In this document: piece by piece, positions 1-6,337 of the stretch
Numbering within the stretch: position 1 is the stretch's first letter
Layout: every line of letters begins with the position of its first letter
NCBI GenBank assembly: GCA_020428565.1
Contig: JAGQMT010000001.1
Span: 1-30,904, forward strand
Source: Candidatus Saccharimonadota bacterium
GTDB lineage: Bacteria > Patescibacteriota > Saccharimonadia > Saccharimonadales > JACDBH01
Direction: 5' to 3'
Length of the DNA: 30,904 nt
Notes under the pieces: generated by a model
The model's database searches: none
The model's input: only the letters and a program-made list of their open reading frames with translations
Told to the model about the DNA's origin: nothing
Made by a program: the position numbers and the translations under genes

Positions 1-769
1 TACCAATCCCAAAATATCCAGCGTTACTCAGGAAATCTACCGTTTCAGCTGCATACGAGAGCATGATACCCGCTCTAGCATCGGCTGGCGAAATAGGTAT
101 ATTGCCATAAACAAAATGCATATTACGCTCAGGAATGCTGCCAGAAAGACCAAATCCTGACATTGCTGGATTGACCTCAGAGGCAGTCAGATATATTGGA
201 TTACCCAGCATGTTACCGCTTGCCAACGAATGTAGGTCACCAAACACCTCTCCCCAGTCAACAGATGGCCAACTACCATTATACGATGTCCCTAAAGTGC
301 CTTGTCCATCATGATCCCTATATGACACTCGTAGCGCATTGCCATCATTACCATACTGTCCAGTAAGTCTAGCGCGAACATTGATTGCACAATCCGGTAT
401 GTTATAGCTGGCAACTGTAGCATAAACCCTGACAACACGGCCGCCGGACTCTCGCGGAGCAATTTGATACTTATATTGAGGAGGTATAGGTAAATAGTTT
501 GGATCTAATTCAAAATGTCCGTTGTTGATAGTCTGACCATGTGGCGAGAAAGCTGCTGGATTACCACCAATGTCGCCTGCACGACTCAGCCATTGATAGC
601 GATCCATATTCCAGGAGCTAGGAGCATGGTAAACCATTCGAACGTCCTGGGTCTGAATAGCCGCCTCAACACTCCTTGACGCCATCCAGTTCATCACTAT
701 GATCAGACTCATAGTCAAGGCGACTAAAGCCATAAGTCGAATATTTAGTCTAGTTCTGTGATACTGCAC
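1..769 (-). CDS. Secreted or membrane-anchored hypothetical protein (3' end outside window)
   Basis: The frame stays open from the GTG at 769 to the window edge, giving about 256 residues without a stop. The GTG is chosen because a GAGG Shine-Dalgarno lies about 9 nt upstream, inside the preceding gene; an ATG at 733 is the alternative. The N-terminus is basic, then hydrophobic (ALVALTMSLIIVMNWM), as in a signal anchor or pilin-like leader. The rest is polar, rich in Gly, Asn, Ser and Tyr, and contains one Cys, as expected of an extracytoplasmic beta-rich domain. It overlaps the upstream gene by about 20 nt, so the two are probably co-transcribed and work together at the envelope. I do not recognise a family. 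Confidence 0.6.
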   Translation of the reverse strand, partial: MQYHRTRLNIRLMALVALTMSLIIVMNWMASRSVEAAIQTQDVRMVYHAPSSWNMDRYQWLSRAGDIGGNPAAFSPHGQTINNGHFELDPNYLPIPPQYKYQIAPRESGGRVVRVYATVASYNIPDCAINVRARLTGQYGNDGNALRVSYRDHDGQGTLGTSYNGSWPSVDWGEVFGDLHSLASGNMLGNPIYLTASEVNPAMSGFGLSGSIPERNMHFVYGNIPISPADARAGIMLSYAAETVDFLSNAGYFGIG

Positions 770-1319
770 TTAATCTATCCTCTGCTTCTTTTTTGACTTC
801 TTGCTGGTATTCAGTTAGCTCACTTAAGCCATCTAGATACGTGATTACATCATTAAGAGCCGTCACGTATCCTTCCCCGCTCGTTCCATACAGTAATCTA
901 GCTCGGACTATCAGAGAATAGTCAGTTCTACCTGCCACTTCCTCGTATTTATCCACCGCTTCTAGCGCACAGCCCACCATCATCTTGGATATACATATTC
1001 TCGACAGATCCATGTACATAGATGCCTGCTGGTCTTTGTCCTCTATCTGAGTGACCAAAGCAGTATACTCAGCCATGCCCGTATCTAGACTGTCTCTATT
1101 AATACTGTAAGCTATATTCTGAAGTTCGCTCTGAAGCTTATCTAATGTCGACTGAGCGCTAGGCGTGTCCTCGACAGGATTATTGGTAGCAGACTGATCG
1201 GTTGACATGAGTGTATACATCCATATTACGCCTAGTGCAATGATGACCAGTAGTGCAGTATACACCAGATGAACCCTAGGTTTAATATTAACTACTTTGC
1301 GAATTGACAACCGACGCAT
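750..1319 (-). CDS. Single-pass membrane protein with helical external domain, unknown function
   Basis: This encodes about 189 residues. A basic N-terminus (MRRLSIRK) is followed by one membrane segment at about residues 16-38 and then a mainly helical, acidic domain whose charged and hydrophobic spacing suggests TPR-like or coiled packing, though no repeat is clear. The ATG at 1319 is preferred because AAGGAG lies 11 nt upstream; GTG codons at 1331 and 1328 sit on or against that site. It overlaps the downstream secreted-protein gene, so the pair looks like an operon. The function is not recognised. Confidence 0.6.
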   Translation of the reverse strand: MRRLSIRKVVNIKPRVHLVYTALLVIIALGVIWMYTLMSTDQSATNNPVEDTPSAQSTLDKLQSELQNIAYSINRDSLDTGMAEYTALVTQIEDKDQQASMYMDLSRICISKMMVGCALEAVDKYEEVAGRTDYSLIVRARLLYGTSGEGYVTALNDVITYLDGLSELTEYQQEVKKEAEDRLSAVSQN

Positions 1320-1455
1320 ATAGCGCACCACTCCTTAGTAATAACTTTACTGTTTGATATATTAACATAAGCATACAGCTAGCTACAACTTCCATCCGCG
1401 CTAACCTGAATTCCGATACTGTATAAATCCACTGTGTAAGCACCTAGTTGGGTAG

Positions 1456-1716
1456 TGCCTAGTTAAGAAGTGGTACATTAGAGAAGAAGCCGCCATGAAT
1501 GCTCTAAAGCATAATTTTGAATATTGCCTAACTTATTTTTAGTTTCCAAAAGAAGACTGGACAAAGATTCGAACTACCAATATCTTAGAACGTGAGTTTC
1601 GTGAAATAAGAAGGCGTACAAAAGTACAGGACCATAGTTTTAATGATTTTGAATCAGCAAGGAGGTACTATGAAGGTATATTTCAATACCTAAATCAGTA
1701 CTACCCAGCTAAGTGA
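1456..1716 (+). pseudogene. IS256-family (Mutator) transposase, C-terminal remnant
   Basis: One frame reads KWYIREEAAMNAL, meets an in-frame TAG at 1540-1542, and continues as FPKEDWTKIRTTNILER followed by REIRRRTKV to a TGA at 1714. The W-x-x-IRTTN-x-LER block and the REIRRRT motif are the conserved C-terminal signature of IS256-type DDE transposases. The N-terminus and most of the catalytic domain are missing, the frame carries a nonsense codon, and no terminal inverted repeats are visible. This is a dead fragment. Confidence 0.85.
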
Positions 1717-1731
1717 CTTACACAGTGAAGG

Positions 1732-1938
1732 TTGACAGTACCCATCTGGGAGAGAGGCAGTAACGAGAACTTCAATGGACTGCTGAGGCAATTCTTTCCA
1801 AAATCCAGAGATTTCTCGACCATAACCCAAAAGGAGCTTGACCTAGCGGTCAACCTCCTTAATACTAGACCTCGCAAACGACATGGCTACAAAAACCCTG
1901 CCGAGTTAATTAAGCCTTATTTGAGTGTTGCGATTTGA
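1732..1938 (+). pseudogene. IS30-family transposase, C-terminal remnant
   Basis: The translation contains WERGSNENFNGLLRQFFPK, then LDLAVNLLNTRPRKRHGYKNPAE. These are the typical last 60 residues of IS30 transposases, including the DDE glutamate region (WERGxNENxNGLLRQ). Similarity begins abruptly at about 1747, immediately after the IS256 fragment ends, so two unrelated transposase tails have been joined by deletion or nested insertion. The TTG at 1732 is unlikely to be a real start. The stop at 1936-1938 is where an intact copy would end. Confidence 0.85.
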
Positions 1939-2010
1939 ATGTGAATTCAGGTATAGTTAGTGTTTTGTATTTTTACCTGTAACCCAAATTTAAATTATAA
2001 TAAAATATAG

Positions 2011-2040
2011 TTGACAAATATGACATATTTAGTGTACTAT
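2011..2040 (+). promoter_or_regulatory. Sigma-70 promoter of island 1
   Basis: A consensus -35 TTGACA (2011-2016) and a -10 TACTAT (2035-2040) are separated by 18 bp in AT-rich sequence. The predicted start near 2047 gives a leader of about 75 nt before the gene at 2122, in contrast to the leaderless core genes nearby. Confidence 0.7.
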
Positions 2041-2051
2041 ATTACATAGAG

Positions 2052-2115
2052 ATAGGCAATCGCCTATTTCATCCCCGACCTTCTGAGCATCAGAAGGCTT
2101 CCCCAAGCAAGGGAG
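2052..2115 (+). promoter_or_regulatory. Structured 5' leader of island 1 with Shine-Dalgarno in a hairpin
   Basis: Hairpin 1 is ATAGGC/GCCTAT (2052-2057 with 2062-2067, loop AATC). Hairpin 2 is CCTTCTGA/TCAGAAGG (2079-2086 with 2090-2097, loop GCA). The Shine-Dalgarno AAGGGAG (2109-2115) can pair through GGGA with TCCC just upstream (around 2100-2104). It lies 6 nt before the ATG. The architecture suits translational control, but no ligand class is recognised. Confidence 0.55.
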
Positions 2116-2121
2116 AATAAA

Positions 2122-2490
2122 ATGTCGCACCTTATAGAAAAGAAAAAGCTGAAACCACTCCACTGGCGGATTATGATCACGGTTATCACAGCCTGCATTG
2201 GAGTCCTGATGTTCGTCGCTTGCATGCATCGCGATGAGCAAGAGCTCTTCGACCGACAATACATCCTATACAGTGTCGTCATACTGGTAGCAGTTACCGC
2301 CGGAGCAATTACACTTATCGCACTCTATGACAAGCCGTGGTGGTGGCAATACTACATGCTCCTGCTATCTTTCGCATACGCTGCATGTATGGCCACCGCC
2401 CCTATGTGGTCACTCGTTGTCAGCTCGGGACATACTGTAGGCATGATGCTGACAGCAGACATAGTGATATGCCGAGGCTCCTTGGAGTAG
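2122..2490 (+). CDS. Island 1 small polytopic membrane protein, unknown
   Basis: This encodes 122 residues. A basic N-terminus (IEKKKLKPLHWR) precedes three clear membrane segments, at about residues 17-35, 47-67 and 76-100, with a possible fourth short one near the C-terminus. The aromatic motif KPWWWQYY sits between segments 2 and 3. A perfect promoter, a structured leader and a strong AAGGGAG Shine-Dalgarno 6 nt upstream show a deliberate expression unit. Codon use is more GC-rich than in the core genes. It lies just downstream of the transposase fragments, so horizontal acquisition is plausible. No family is recognised. Confidence 0.65.
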   Translation: MSHLIEKKKLKPLHWRIMITVITACIGVLMFVACMHRDEQELFDRQYILYSVVILVAVTAGAITLIALYDKPWWWQYYMLLLSFAYAACMATAPMWSLVVSSGHTVGMMLTADIVICRGSLE

Positions 2491-2506
2491 CAACGATGAA
2501 GCGCTA

Positions 2507-2565
2507 GCAATGGTCGAGGGTACGTCATCACATCAATGATGTTTTGCTGACCCTCGGCTCATTGC
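2507..2565 (+). terminator. Compound palindrome at the 3' end of island 1
   Basis: Three nested stems are visible: GCAATG/CATTGC (2507-2512 with 2560-2565), CGAGGGT/ACCCTCG, and inner CATCA/TGATG. A long pyrimidine-rich tract follows (about 2566-2608) rather than a clean T-run. It begins 16 nt after the stop and probably ends the transcript. It resembles the compound palindromes at the 3' sides of the other islands. Confidence 0.5.
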
Positions 2566-2852
2566 CCTATCTTTCACTTCTTCTCTGATTCTTATTCTCT
2601 CTTGCTTTTTTAACTTATGCGCATAGTTTATTCTATGAATTCATAAAACACATCGCAGATTATTTTTATCACAAAACCAAACCTAGCATTTTGTCCATGA
2701 CATGATATATAAACTCAATACAAGAAACTCCATAGCCTTATATAAATACAAAATAGCCTCTCCGCAATCTAAAAAGAGTCATTTGATAACTTGGTAAAAG
2801 CTATTGAAACGTCATCTGATGGAATTTTATAACTCCGCTAGAACCTTTTTGA
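2566..2852. other. Intergenic AT-rich stretch, no gene seen
   Basis: After the pyrimidine tract there are two perfect palindromes close together, TATGCGCATA (2616-2625) and TATGAATTCATA (2634-2645). The rest is AT-rich with no ORF, RNA gene or convincing promoter that I can support. Confidence 0.4.
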
Positions 2853-2957
2853 GGAGAATTACTAGACAGCACGAGACACAAGGGACTGTCAGACCCCAAC
2901 AGCATTCAAAGTAAGTGGTTCGAGCAGGAGTGGCAACGTCAGGCAAAAAAACACGGC

Positions 2958-3449
2958 GTGGAAAGTAAAGAAGAATTAATAGCCCTACAGTCTAGAGCCT
3001 ATCGGAACTTAACATCAGAAAAGATTGCAGATAATTTTGCAGCTAACGTTTTTAAGATAAATCCACAACTCAAACAAGCAATGATGAATAACAACCTTGG
3101 CAACACAACTTCATCTGCCTCGGCTGAACATTCGGAATCTAGTCTATTGGAAGTAGATGGCCTAACACCCGAACAAAAGCAAAGAAAACGCTGGCAAGAA
3201 AATACTGATATAGCTGTAAAGGCACTTGAACAGAGGGGCGTTACTCCTGAGCAAGCTAGACTAGAGGCTAATGAACTCATACAAAACTTAACGGAGCGTA
3301 TTCGACAAATTCATGAACAAGCTTCACAGGAAGGACGGTCATTAACAAATAGCGAAAAGGGCTTAGCGGCTGGTCTCAAACAAACAATCGACGTACAAAA
3401 TAGAATTTCGGCGGTATTCCAAGCACGCCATGGACATAAAGATACATGA
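2958..3449 (+). CDS. Helical hypothetical protein with uncertain, probably more upstream start
   Basis: The first canonical start is a GTG at 2958, which gives 163 residues, but it has no Shine-Dalgarno. The same frame is open back to a TGA at 2850 and reads plausible protein (LSDPNSIQSKWFEQEWQR), so the real protein is probably longer by about 25 residues. An AGGAG lies at 2852-2856, but no ATG, GTG or TTG follows it; the only near-start codon in frame is CTG at 2886. Either an unusual start is used or the start codon has been lost. The protein is charged and helical, with a Gln-rich middle (TPEQKQRKRWQ) and no membrane segment. Family unknown. Confidence 0.55.
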   Translation: MESKEELIALQSRAYRNLTSEKIADNFAANVFKINPQLKQAMMNNNLGNTTSSASAEHSESSLLEVDGLTPEQKQRKRWQENTDIAVKALEQRGVTPEQARLEANELIQNLTERIRQIHEQASQEGRSLTNSEKGLAAGLKQTIDVQNRISAVFQARHGHKDT

Positions 3450-3481
3450 TCTATAAATAAAAGTATCTAGAGGTCTTACTT

Positions 3482-3506
3482 GTATTTGAACCTCGGGTTC
3501 AAATAC
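3482..3506. terminator. Bidirectional hairpin between a CDS and tRNA-Ser
   Basis: GTATTTGAACC and GGTTCAAATAC form a perfect 11-bp stem around a TCG loop. It lies between the convergent hypothetical gene and tRNA-Ser(CGA). No strong T-tract follows on either strand, so termination is inferred from position. Confidence 0.5.
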
Positions 3507-3554
3507 TTCCACTTACCGTCATATACGAAATTTAGCACAAGGCTAGATTCTACG

Positions 3555-3646
3555 TGGCGGAGAGAGAGGGATTCGAACACCCTCGGAACCGTTGCCGGCT
3601 CACTTGTTTTCGAGACAAGCCAGTTCAACCACTCCTGCACCTCTCC
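3555..3646 (-). tRNA. tRNA-Ser (anticodon CGA), CCA encoded
   Basis: The minus strand starts GGAGAGG and ends with its pairing partner, discriminator G and encoded CCA. The anticodon loop is CTCGAAA within stem CTTGT/ACAAG, giving CGA, and the long variable arm is that of a class II serine tRNA. Outside the anticodon arm it matches the tRNA-Ser(GGA) at 30537 almost exactly, except for two extra bases (TG) in the T arm. These give either a 9-nt T loop or a normal loop with one T-C mismatch in the T stem. It is probably still functional. Confidence 0.9.
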
Positions 3647-3700
3647 ACTAGCCTAATATTATAACAGAGACAAACTACTCTATATACATTTGCTATTAAC

Positions 3701-3709
3701 TGCTAAACT
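3701..3709 (+). promoter_or_regulatory. Extended -10 promoter of the HIT gene
   Basis: TGC-TAAACT (hexamer 3704-3709) ends 6 nt before the ATG at 3716. There is no Shine-Dalgarno, so the mRNA is predicted to be leaderless. Confidence 0.5.
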
Positions 3710-3715
3710 ATAGTC

Positions 3716-4120
3716 ATGCAAGATTCGATTTTTACCAAGATTATCAAAGGCGAATTGCCCTGCCACAAAATCTACGAGGATAACAAAACTATCGCTTTTC
3801 TAACAATCCAACCATACATAGAGGGTCACACTTTAGTGGTGCCAAAACTCCAGATAGACGATTTTGAGCAACTACCAACCGAAGATTATCAAGCACTATT
3901 TACCACCGTCCAGAAGGTCGCAAAGCGCATCAAAGACGTATTCAATGTCCCAAAGACCGCCGTTACCGTCTTGGGGATGGAGATACCCCATGCCCATGTT
4001 CATATTATGCCAGTAGATAGCGAAGCATCCTATTTTGAAGCAATCGAAAATCGTGCTACTATCCCTAATGAACCTGACCATCAGCAACTAGCATTAATAG
4101 CAGAAAGATTGAGGTTTTAA
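3716..4120 (+). CDS. HIT family protein (histidine triad nucleotide hydrolase)
   Basis: This 134-residue protein has the full length of a HINT/Hit-type enzyme. The N-terminus (DSIFTKIIKGELP, then KIYEDNKTIAFLTIQP) is typical, as is GHTLVVPK. The catalytic triad IPHAHVHIMP lies at about residues 92-101, where the middle His is the nucleophile. Family members hydrolyse phosphoramidates or dinucleoside polyphosphates in the cytoplasm; the substrate here cannot be read from sequence. The promoter lies directly against the ATG, and the stop overlaps the start of a small membrane-protein gene (TAATG), so the two are translationally coupled. Confidence 0.92.
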   Translation: MQDSIFTKIIKGELPCHKIYEDNKTIAFLTIQPYIEGHTLVVPKLQIDDFEQLPTEDYQALFTTVQKVAKRIKDVFNVPKTAVTVLGMEIPHAHVHIMPVDSEASYFEAIENRATIPNEPDHQQLALIAERLRF

Positions 4121-4293
4121 TGAGTAATGTAATGGTAGCGTTTTTGTTCTCACTAGGAGCAAGCGCTTGGATTTATACCAAAATGATGAAGTCAAATGGC
4201 GGACAGACCAAAAGCGCCCTGACAGTCGCAGGTGTTGTAGCGTTTATTCTATTCCTCTTCCTCTTGACTGTGCTCGATAAACTCACGAACTAG
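4120..4293 (+). CDS. 57-residue two-helix membrane protein coupled to HIT
   Basis: The ATG overlaps the HIT stop codon (TAATG). The product starts MSNVMVAFLFSLGASAW and has hydrophobic segments at about residues 4-20 and 33-52, joined by a short polar loop (KMMKSNGGQTKS) and ending DKLTN. The topology is two transmembrane helices. The tight coupling and clean hydrophobic pattern support a real gene. Function unknown; it might anchor or regulate the HIT partner, which is only inference from position. Confidence 0.6.
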   Translation: MSNVMVAFLFSLGASAWIYTKMMKSNGGQTKSALTVAGVVAFILFLFLLTVLDKLTN

Positions 4294-4331
4294 CCTAATA
4301 GTACTTTTTATTAGCAAAAATTCCTGACAAC

Positions 4332-4340
4332 TGGTAATAT
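4332..4340 (+). promoter_or_regulatory. Extended -10 promoter of the XRE-HAD gene
   Basis: TGG-TAATAT (hexamer 4335-4340) ends 8 nt before the ATG at 4349. No Shine-Dalgarno is present and leaderless initiation is predicted. Confidence 0.5.
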
Positions 4341-4348
4341 AGTACTAT

Positions 4349-5185
4349 ATGGATGAGCAGAGTTTGGGTAGGCATCTGCAGACTGCCCGTATGAAAGCGG
4401 GGCTAACGCAGCAGGAATTATGTCAAAAAGCGAGTATTTCTTACTCGACATTGGCCAAAATTGAACGTGGAGCCATCAAGTCTCCATCGGTTTTTACTAT
4501 CCAGCGCCTCGCAGAAGTATTAAACACTAGTCTAGACCAACTCATGGGTAGTTTTGGCCCAGCTCTACCTCAAAAAGGTAGAAGTAAAAGTGGAGTTACC
4601 TTTGTGTATTTTGATATCAATGGCTGTTTGGTTAGATTCTTTCATCATGCCTTTACCGAACTAGCCGAAGAAACAGGTATGCCGGCTGACCAGATAGAAT
4701 CAACATTTTGGCATTACAATGACGCCGTGTGTCGAGGCGAGATGCCTATGGATGAGTTCAACCGAATTATGGCCGAAAACTTCAAACACATGATTGACTG
4801 GAAGCATTACTACATGAGGGCTGTCGAACCTATCCAGCAAATGCACGATTTAGTCATCTGGGCGTCACACTATTATAAGGTGGGTCTTCTTAGTAATATT
4901 ATGCCCGGCTTTATACCTGATATGCTAGGTAATGGCTTGTTACCCAATATTGAGTATGATACCATCATTGATTCATCAGCGGTAAAAACTATCAAGCCAG
5001 AGGCACAAATATTCCAAATTGCCCAGGAACACTCTGGCGCTAACTCTGGCGAAATACTATTCATCGATGACTCGAGGGCTAACATTATGGCGGCCAGTCA
5101 GCTAGGCTGGAAAGTGTTGTGGTTTGACGACTTCCGCCCAGAAGAATCCGTAGCGCGCGTCAAGCAAGCCCTAGAGCTAGCCTAG
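4349..5185 (+). CDS. XRE-type HTH regulator fused to a HAD-superfamily phosphatase-like domain
   Basis: This 278-residue protein has two domains. Residues about 6-62 form an XRE helix-turn-helix (LQTARMKAGLTQQELCQKA, then STLAKIERG). Residues about 85-275 form a HAD domain with motif I FDINGCLV, motif II LLSNI, motif III lysine in IKPEAQIF and motif IV FIDDSRANI. In motif I the usual second Asp (DxD) is Asn, so phosphatase activity may be altered or lost and the domain may serve as a ligand sensor. A DNA-binding sensor role is inferred from the fusion. It has a leaderless-type promoter and ends convergent with island 2. Confidence 0.85.
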   Translation: MDEQSLGRHLQTARMKAGLTQQELCQKASISYSTLAKIERGAIKSPSVFTIQRLAEVLNTSLDQLMGSFGPALPQKGRSKSGVTFVYFDINGCLVRFFHHAFTELAEETGMPADQIESTFWHYNDAVCRGEMPMDEFNRIMAENFKHMIDWKHYYMRAVEPIQQMHDLVIWASHYYKVGLLSNIMPGFIPDMLGNGLLPNIEYDTIIDSSAVKTIKPEAQIFQIAQEHSGANSGEILFIDDSRANIMAASQLGWKVLWFDDFRPEESVARVKQALELA

Positions 5186-5506
5186 ACTCGGTATTTTAAA
5201 CCAAAGAGAAACCCCAATTATCATTATCCGCTATACGGAACTCATTAGAGTATGAGTGATAATTGGGGGGTAGAGTGCCTTGATTGTCTGTCTATATGAC
5301 AGTATAGGTACAAGGCAGACCAGTGACGGTATTAGTATCTATGAGACACTTTGTGTATAAGCACGTACCGAAGCGCACTTCCCTGCTCGATGGACAGTCC
5401 ACAGAGCTTTGTTTCACCTCCAGGGAGAGGTTAGTTGGTTATCAGTTCCTTACTGCTAGGCGCATAGTTTGCGTAGTAGCGAGTCTATGCGAGACTCTTG
5501 GAGGCT
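5186..5506 (-). ncRNA. Structured 3' untranslated region of island 2
   Basis: No ORF is supported here. Hairpins run almost end to end. CCCCAATTATCA/TGATAATTGGGG (5212-5223 with 5257-5268, 12 bp) encloses CCG/CGG and CTCAT/ATGAG. GCCTTG/CAAGGC (5278-5283 with 5311-5316) encloses CTGTC/GACAG. CCTC/GAGG spans 5417-5430. At 5461-5497 there are mutually exclusive pairings: CGCATAG/CTATGCG against GAGTCT/AGACTC. On the minus strand, bases 5434-5411 match a motif in island 3's 3' region. The 12-bp palindrome probably also separates this transcript from the convergent XRE-HAD gene. Confidence 0.5.
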
Positions 5507-5992
5507 TTAGCGACAGGCGAGCTCTCGCTCAACCCAGAAGTCATAGACTTCTGGGTTGTCGAGGCTCACTGCCTCGCGAGAGCGCTCGCCCGCGAGCGCT
5601 CTCGCCCTTACAAAGGCCTTGTAATATAGCCCTTCGTAAGGGCGGCCTCGCCTGTCGCGCGTGACGATAAGCGTCACGCGCCATGTTCCGTCCGCCATCT
5701 TGGTGGCGGCGATGAGGGTTCCCGAGGTGGCCGATGCCACCTCGATGTACCTCACTGGTGATTTCTCACCAATGAGGTACCACCCCCCTCCGACGTCCGC
5801 CTCCTCCACGAAGTGGAGGGTTTTTTTGTCATGGCCAGGGGCCATGACAAAAAAACGGCTCCCGAAGGAGTGGGTCGCCATGGCGACCTCCACTCCTTCA
5901 GGAGTCAAGCCGCTTGGGCAATGGGAAAACCCATGCCCAAGGGCCTTGGCAACCAGGTCCCAATCGTTCGTATAGAACACTTCGTCGAACAT
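5507..5992 (-). CDS. Island 2 hypothetical protein encoded by a hairpin-array gene
   Basis: This encodes about 161 residues starting MFDEVFYTNDWDLVAKALG. The ATG at 5992 is chosen because AAGGGGAG sits immediately upstream; an in-frame ATG at 5995 abuts that site. The product is soluble, with no signal or membrane segment, rich in Gly, Val and Arg, and beta-like in the middle (WYLIGEKSPVRYIEVAS, then GTWRVTLIVTRDRRGR). No family is recognised. The coding DNA is visibly more GC-rich than the flanking helicase and is made almost wholly of local inverted repeats, so codon choice seems dictated by RNA or DNA folding. Whether the protein or the fold is the selected product is open. Confidence 0.6.
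   Translation of the reverse strand: MFDEVFYTNDWDLVAKALGHGFSHCPSGLTPEGVEVAMATHSFGSRFFVMAPGHDKKTLHFVEEADVGGGWYLIGEKSPVRYIEVASATSGTLIAATKMADGTWRVTLIVTRDRRGRPYEGLYYKAFVRARALAGERSREAVSLDNPEVYDFWVERELACR
5517..5957. repeat. Chain of consecutive inverted repeats through the island 2 coding region
   Basis: Stems in order: 5517-5528 (5 bp), 5531-5557 (12 bp, loop ATA), 5560-5576 (6 bp), 5576-5605 (13 bp), 5605-5642 (7 bp plus inner stem), 5641-5652 (4 bp), 5657-5681 (10 bp), 5692-5709 (6 bp), 5723-5744 (9 bp, loop CGAT), 5747-5780 (8+6 bp, one mismatch), 5803-5819 (7 bp), 5820-5856 (17 bp, loop AGG), 5859-5904 (4+10+6 bp), 5913-5941 (7+5 bp, loop AAAA), 5944-5957 (5 bp). Adjacent stems barely overlap, so all can form at once. 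The repeats are local and unrelated in sequence to each other. Confidence 0.85.
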
Positions 5993-6175
5993 CATCTCCC
6001 CTTTTCGGGTCGTGTGCATTTAGCATTGTTGCTAGGCTGCACGCCTCAAAGTCTCTAGTTTTAGAGCCCTTGAGCCGAAACTCAACTACATTGGCCATAG
6101 ACCAGCAATCGAGTTCCGAGCCCAAAAGCTCTAGTTACACAAAGTCAGAAAATGTTTGTATATCATAGGAACTAG
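5993..6175 (-). promoter_or_regulatory. Structured 5' leader of island 2
   Basis: Reading on the plus strand, GGGG of the Shine-Dalgarno can pair with CCC around a GAAAA loop (5998-6010). GTGCA/TGCAC (6014-6018 with 6038-6042) encloses TAGCA/TGCTA. CTCTA/TAGAG (6053-6066), TTGAG/CTCAA (6070-6085) and GAGC/GCTC (6118-6131) follow. CTAGTT/AACTAG (6131-6136 with 6170-6175) may bound the element. No promoter stands out. From 6176 to 6290 I see nothing I can support; a short plus-strand frame there is not convincing. Confidence 0.5.
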
Positions 6176-6290
6176 CTCGAATGAGAGGCTCTTGTATTTG
6201 TACAAAGAATAGACTCCTTCCTACCAACAAACACCTTTACCGAACTAAGATAACCCAGCTTTTAATGTACGGAATCTTTGATTACTCAAA

Positions 6291-6333
6291 AATTCCCGGA
6301 GAGGCTGATGACATATCAGCCCAACCGGCAATT
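6291..6333 (-). terminator. Terminator of the DEAH helicase gene
   Basis: Just past the helicase stop, GGCTGAT/ATCAGCC (6303-6309 with 6315-6321) is nested in AATT-CCGG/CCGG-AATT (6291-6299 with 6325-6333, one C-C mismatch). On the minus strand the structure runs into TTTTT. Confidence 0.65.
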
Positions 6334-6337
6334 TTCG

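Noticed and set aside
2616..2645. Twin palindromes TATGCGCATA and TATGAATTCATA as an operator pair
   Set aside because: No adjacent gene start or promoter uses them, and short AT palindromes can arise by chance.
5323..5664. 113-codon plus-strand ORF across the island 2 tail
   Set aside because: It is an opposite-strand artefact of the palindromic sequence; the minus-strand gene has the Shine-Dalgarno and start.
5186..6175. Hammerhead in island 2
   Set aside because: A CTAATGAG string at 5249-5242 (minus strand) resembles the core, but the G is changed and no GAA follows the next stem.
6301..6322. CTGATGA at 6305 as a hammerhead core
   Set aside because: It is part of the helicase terminator stem; no stem II or GAA follows.
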